NCBI RefSeq assembly: GCF_003987595.1
Contig: NZ_NGJZ01000002.1
Span: 558,001-622,000, forward strand
Source: Vagococcus entomophilus
GTDB lineage: Bacteria; Bacillota; Bacilli; Lactobacillales; Vagococcaceae
Reading direction: 5' to 3'
DNA: 64,000 nt
The notes beneath the pieces were generated by a model. It ran no database searches. It was not told the origin of the DNA and worked only from the letters and a program-made list of their open reading frames with translations. Below are positions 60,197 through 64,000 of the stretch, one piece after another. The position numbers were made by a program, and so were the translations under genes. Position 1 is the first letter of the stretch. The number at the start of each line of letters is the position of its first letter.

Positions 60197-62881
60197 TTGG
60201 AAGAAAAAGTAGCAGAAAAGACAGCTAGTCAAGTGAAAAATAGTGTCTATCAGCAAAAATTAGCAGCTGTTTATCAGGAAACTAAGACACAACCAGAAGG
60301 ATTAACCACTCAAGAAGCCAAAGAAAGAGTAGAAAAAGATGGATACAATGAGTTAAAAGCCAAGAAAAAGGAATCGGTTCTGAAGTTATTTTTAGAAACA
60401 TTTAAAGATGCAATGGTCATAGTTCTTTTAATTGTTTCGGTTGTTCAACTATTAATGGGGTCACCTCTTGAATCAATCATTATTTTTGCTGTGTTACTAC
60501 TAAACTCAGTTGTAAGTGTTGTCCAAACCAAAAAAGCAGAGAGCTCCTTAGATGCACTGAGACAGCTTTCGGCACCGATGGCTAAAGTAGTACGTTCTGG
60601 TGAAAAAATCAGTGTACCAGCTAGAGAACTTGTAGTAGGTGATATTGTGTTACTAGACGCTGGGGACTATGTTCCTGCAGATGGACGTCTAACAGAAGCT
60701 GGAACGTTGAAGATTGACGAAGGAATGCTTACAGGAGAATCTGTTCCTGCTGAAAAAGAAGTAGTGGATTTAACAAAAGAAGTACCAGTGGGTGACCGGG
60801 TCAATATGGTTCATAGTGGGACCCTTGTGGTATACGGACGTGGAGCATTTATTGTTACAAGTACGGGAAATCAAACAGAAATTGGTCAAGTTGCTGATTT
60901 GTTAGAGAATGCTACTTCAAGTGTGACACCATTGCAACGTAATCTTGACAAGTTCAGTAAAAAATTAGGAATTGCTATTTTAATTTTATCCCTAGTTATA
61001 TTAGGGATTCAAGTCGCTCGAATCTTTCTAGAAGGCCAACAAGATGTCTCAAAAGATTTGCTGAATGCTTTTATGTTTGCAGTTGCGGTTGCAGTTGCGG
61101 CTATTCCAGAGGCATTACAGTCTATCGTGACTATTGTGCTCTCGCTTGGAACTAAGAGAATGGCTAAAAGGAATGCTATTATCCGAAAATTACCAGCAGT
61201 AGAAACGCTAGGTTCGACAAGTATTATCTGTACGGATAAAACTGGAACGCTCACACAAAATAAAATGACTATTGTCGATTTTTACTTACCAAATGGGAAA
61301 ACAGGCGAGTTCAATCCTCAACCAGAAACATGGTCAAAAGATGAAGAACGTTTAATTCAGATTTCAGTACTAGCTAACGATGCCAGTATCAGTGAAGAAG
61401 GACAAGAATTAGGAGATCCTACTGAAGTGGCGATGGTTTCATTTAGCGATAAAGTCAATCAACCATTCGAACAACTACGTAAAAAATATCCTCGTCAAGC
61501 GGAATTGCCTTTTGATTCTGATCGTAAGTTGATGTCAACGGTTCATACTATTGATGGCAAACGGATGTTACTGACAAAAGGTGGCCCAGATATTGTCTTT
61601 TCTCGTAGTAAACAGGTACTAATCAACGGAGAAGTTCAACCTTTGACTACTGAAATTTTGGATCAAATGAAAAAACAAAACGAAGCATTTTCTAATCGTG
61701 CGTTACGTGTACTGGCTTTTGGGTATAAATTACTAGAAGAGCAACATGAAGTAAGTTTAGATGACGAAAATGATTTTGTATTAGTAGGAATTTTGGCCAT
61801 GATTGACCCTCCTCGTGAAGCGGTATTCCAAGCTGTAGCAGATGCCAAGAGTGCAGGAATTAAAACGGTAATGATTACAGGGGATCATAAAACCACTGCA
61901 AGCGCAATTGCCAAAGAAATTGGAATCTTTGCTGATGGCGATATGGCGCTTACCGGTCAAGAACTAGATGCGCTGAGCGAAGAGAAGTTAAATGCAGATT
62001 TAGAAAAAATCTCTGTCTATGCTCGTGTTTCTCCAGAAAATAAAATCAGAATTGTTCGTGCATGGCAAAATAAAGGACATGTTTCTGCAATGACGGGAGA
62101 TGGCGTCAATGATGCCCCTGCACTAAAACAAGCAGATATTGGGATTGCAATGGGAAGTGGTACGGATGTTGCTAAAGATGCAGCAGCGATGGTACTTACA
62201 GACGATAACTTTGTATCTATCGTTCAAGCGGTGGAAGTCGGCCGAAATGTGTATGATAATATCAAAAAGGCGATTGCTTATTTGTTTGCTGGAAACTTAG
62301 GGGCGATTATCGCGATTATTGTAGCGCTTTTGATGAACTGGGTGAATCCTTTTACCGCCCTTCAATTGCTATTCATCAATTTGGTGAATGACTCTATCCC
62401 TGCGATTGCCTTAGGGATGGAAAAAAGTGAACCGAATGTAATGAAACGTAAACCAAGAGATCCTAACGAAGGAATTTTTGCAGGACAAACGTTACTATCA
62501 GTTGTTTATAGAGGGATTTTGATTGGGGCTGCCGTGATCGTTGCACAATTTATTGGCTTGCAGGATTCAGCTGAAATGGGTGTAGCAATGGCTTTTTCAA
62601 CATTAATACTTAGCAGAACTTTGCAAACATTTCCAGCTAGATCGAATGTTCAAACAGCAATTGGTGCAGGTTTTTTCCAAAACAAAACGGTTATTTATGC
62701 GGTTCTATTCTGTAGTGCCTTGTATGGTGTAGCGTTATTACCTGGTTTAAGAGAAGTATTTTCTATTCCTGCTTCCTTTGGTTTCCACCAATTTGGTATC
62801 GCATTTGGACTAGCATTCTTAGCGATGATTTTGATGGAACTTACGAAACTAGTTCTGCGTAAAAAAGTAGAACAAGTCTAA
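60197..62881 (+). CDS. P-type cation-transporting ATPase (P2A, probable Mn/Ca exporter, YoaB-like)
   Basis: A full-length 894-residue P2A ATPase with TGES (~residue 178), phosphorylated Asp in DKTGTLT (~347), KGGPD in the nucleotide domain and GDGVND (~634). Membrane helix 4 has PEALQ and helix 6 NLVNDSIPA, the cation-binding positions. Calcium pumps usually have PEGL or PEGM in helix 4. The upstream yybP-ykoY riboswitch argues for manganese export. TTG 60197 has AGGAGG at 60183-60188; the ATG 7 nt earlier is out of frame. Confidence 0.9.
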   Translation: MEEKVAEKTASQVKNSVYQQKLAAVYQETKTQPEGLTTQEAKERVEKDGYNELKAKKKESVLKLFLETFKDAMVIVLLIVSVVQLLMGSPLESIIIFAVLLLNSVVSVVQTKKAESSLDALRQLSAPMAKVVRSGEKISVPARELVVGDIVLLDAGDYVPADGRLTEAGTLKIDEGMLTGESVPAEKEVVDLTKEVPVGDRVNMVHSGTLVVYGRGAFIVTSTGNQTEIGQVADLLENATSSVTPLQRNLDKFSKKLGIAILILSLVILGIQVARIFLEGQQDVSKDLLNAFMFAVAVAVAAIPEALQSIVTIVLSLGTKRMAKRNAIIRKLPAVETLGSTSIICTDKTGTLTQNKMTIVDFYLPNGKTGEFNPQPETWSKDEERLIQISVLANDASISEEGQELGDPTEVAMVSFSDKVNQPFEQLRKKYPRQAELPFDSDRKLMSTVHTIDGKRMLLTKGGPDIVFSRSKQVLINGEVQPLTTEILDQMKKQNEAFSNRALRVLAFGYKLLEEQHEVSLDDENDFVLVGILAMIDPPREAVFQAVADAKSAGIKTVMITGDHKTTASAIAKEIGIFADGDMALTGQELDALSEEKLNADLEKISVYARVSPENKIRIVRAWQNKGHVSAMTGDGVNDAPALKQADIGIAMGSGTDVAKDAAAMVLTDDNFVSIVQAVEVGRNVYDNIKKAIAYLFAGNLGAIIAIIVALLMNWVNPFTALQLLFINLVNDSIPAIALGMEKSEPNVMKRKPRDPNEGIFAGQTLLSVVYRGILIGAAVIVAQFIGLQDSAEMGVAMAFSTLILSRTLQTFPARSNVQTAIGAGFFQNKTVIYAVLFCSALYGVALLPGLREVFSIPASFGFHQFGIAFGLAFLAMILMELTKLVLRKKVEQV

Positions 62882-62964
62882 CTACTTAGAGAACGATACT
62901 TAGAACAGAAAAAGTTTTTTAAAACGAGCAATAACGAATGAATGTCCTTGAAGGTCTAAATTTT

Positions 62965-63013
62965 GAGAGTGAGATAAGAGTGAAAGTTGCTTTTGTCGCA
63001 CTCTCTTTTTTAA
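62965..63013 (+). terminator. Intrinsic terminator of the P-type ATPase gene
   Basis: GAGAGTG and CACTCTC arms with an inner weaker stem, then a T-run. Confidence 0.6.
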
Positions 63014-63090
63014 TTTTTTAGGGAGCTTTTTTAGATTATTTTTCAATTCAGAGTAGTTTCTTTTTCATTTAGGGAAGACCTGTAGTATAA

Positions 63091-63140
63091 TTTAGGTATT
63101 AAGTACTAAAATACACTTTTTTAGGTAATAAATACTAAAA
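63091..63140 (+). promoter_or_regulatory. Two direct repeats of a palindromic operator at the aldehyde dehydrogenase promoter
   Basis: TTTAGGTATTAAGTACTAAA (63091-63110) and TTTAGGTAATAAATACTAAA (63120-63139) are 29 bp apart and each nearly palindromic. The first begins at the end of a TATAAT (63086-63091). Both lie ahead of the ribosome-binding site, so a bound repressor would block transcription. Confidence 0.65.
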
Positions 63141-63164
63141 CTAAAAAGTTGAGGAGGAAATGGA

Positions 63165-64000
63165 ATGGCTTATCAAGTTACAAATCCGTATACAAACCAA
63201 GTAGAAAAGACATATGACAACCATAATGATGCTTATGTAGAAAGCGCACTTACAAAAGGACATCGATTATATAAACAATGGCGTAAAGAATCTGTTGAGA
63301 AACGAGCGAAGGTTTTATATAAAGTTAGTGAGCTCTTTACAGAAAAAGCAGAGGAGCTAGCTGCAATTATCACAAAAGACATGGGGAAAAGAATTTCAGA
63401 AGCAAAAGGTGAAGTATTGGTTTCAGCAGAAATTGCAAGATATTATGCAGAAAAAGCAGATACTTTTATGGCACCGACAGCTTTTGAATCTCGTATGGGC
63501 AAAGCTCAAATGGTTCCGCATTCAATTGGGATATTAATGGCGGTTGAGCCTTGGAATTTTCCAATCTACCAATTGATGCGTGTTTTTGCCCCAAACTATA
63601 TTGTTGGGAACCCAATGGTTTATAAACATGCAAGTAATACACCAGGTTCAGCTGAAGCCTTTGAAGTTTTATTAAAAGAGGCTGGAGTAGAAGAGGGCGC
63701 TTGTACCAACTTATTTGTAGATTATAGTCAAGTCAATCAAATTATTGCAGATAAGCGTGTCCAAGGAGTCGCACTTACAGGCTCAGAGCGTGCGGGCGAG
63801 TTGATTGCAGCAGAAGCAGGGAAAAATTTAAAACGTAGTTCCTTAGAGTTGGGTGGAAGTGATCCATTTATCGTTTTAGAAGATGCGAACCTAAATGAAG
63901 TGAAAAAGATTATTGGGCAAGCACGTTTGTACAATGCAGGACAAGTTTGTACGTCTTCTAAGCGTTTTATTGTAACTGAAAATAACTACGAAAAAGTATT
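63165..64000 (+). CDS. NAD(P)-dependent aldehyde dehydrogenase, 5' part (cut by window end)
   Basis: The reading frame from ATG 63165 (GAGGAGG upstream) is open to the last base and gives 278 residues. It has aldehyde dehydrogenase motifs: VEPWNFPIYQLMRVFAPN, ALTGSERAGE (NAD-binding turn), the catalytic Glu in LELGGSDPF and the catalytic Cys in NAGQVCTSSKRF. The style is that of succinate-semialdehyde dehydrogenases (GabD/YneI). The C-terminal ~180 residues lie outside the window. Confidence 0.9.
   Translation, partial: MAYQVTNPYTNQVEKTYDNHNDAYVESALTKGHRLYKQWRKESVEKRAKVLYKVSELFTEKAEELAAIITKDMGKRISEAKGEVLVSAEIARYYAEKADTFMAPTAFESRMGKAQMVPHSIGILMAVEPWNFPIYQLMRVFAPNYIVGNPMVYKHASNTPGSAEAFEVLLKEAGVEEGACTNLFVDYSQVNQIIADKRVQGVALTGSERAGELIAAEAGKNLKRSSLELGGSDPFIVLEDANLNEVKKIIGQARLYNAGQVCTSSKRFIVTENNYEKV

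Overview
This is low-GC Gram-positive DNA from a member of the Lactobacillales, most like Enterococcus or a close relative such as Carnobacterium or Vagococcus. The reasons are strong AGGAGG ribosome-binding sites, frequent TTG/GTG starts, LPxTG-type sortase signals (LPQTS, LPKTG), a PrfA/Ers-like Crp-Fnr regulator, ECF transporters and an Fst-type toxin-antitoxin relic. The exact genus cannot be fixed from this sequence alone. No rRNA, tRNA, CRISPR array or intact transposase was seen.

Layout. 1-5.4 kb is an accessory region: a penicillin-binding-protein-like serine hydrolase, then a two-gene operon (class 3 lipase plus small helical partner) resembling the type VII secreted lipase toxin TslA and its associated proteins. 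Divergent from it are three tandem paralogues of a small membrane-anchored DUF1433-like protein (candidate immunity), with decayed lipase 5' ends left between the copies. 5.7-10.7 kb holds two half-size ABC exporters. The first is split by a frameshift at an A8 tract and is followed by a small HTH regulator. Between the exporters is a relic par/Fst type I toxin-antitoxin locus with an intact-looking antitoxin RNA and a toxin interrupted by a stop codon. 11.0-15.7 kb is a Fur-box-controlled siderophore import operon (binding lipoprotein, two permeases, esterase, ATPase). 16-19.6 kb has a Bcr/CflA-type MFS exporter, a decayed ABC transporter and a LytTR regulator with a degenerate receiver.

19.8-24.6 kb is an ECF importer (S, T and fused double ATPase), preceded by a Fur-like box and followed by two YibE/F membrane proteins. 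24.7-25.7 kb encodes tandem 28- and 26-residue membrane peptides and two other small proteins. 25.7-30 kb carries a zinc alcohol dehydrogenase, a nonsense-mutated HxlR regulator divergent from a nitroreductase, a MerR regulator and a CPBP protease. 30-36 kb is a beta-glucoside unit: AraC regulator, 6-phospho-beta-glucosidase, ROK kinase, PTS EIIC and a DUF871/MupG-type protein. 36.5-41.4 kb is one giant cell-wall adhesin with an L-type lectin head and fifteen 261-bp repeats.

41.6-64 kb is a series of regulator/target pairs with visible operators: MerR and alpha/beta hydrolase, MarR and ABC multidrug exporter, PrfA/Ers-like regulator with an 18-residue leader peptide and an MFS transporter, a Zur-type box at a ZinT-like lipoprotein, and PadR with an MFS exporter. 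It also holds an NADH oxidase/CoA-disulfide reductase, a wall-anchored 5'-nucleotidase, a lipid kinase, pyrrolidone-carboxylate peptidase, a PepSY lipoprotein, and a P-type cation ATPase downstream of a yybP-ykoY manganese riboswitch. The window ends inside an aldehyde dehydrogenase gene.

Metal homeostasis recurs: two Fur-type boxes, one Zur-type box and one Mn riboswitch. So does interbacterial or stress accessory material: the lipase toxin with its immunity array, the type I toxin relic, and small peptide genes.
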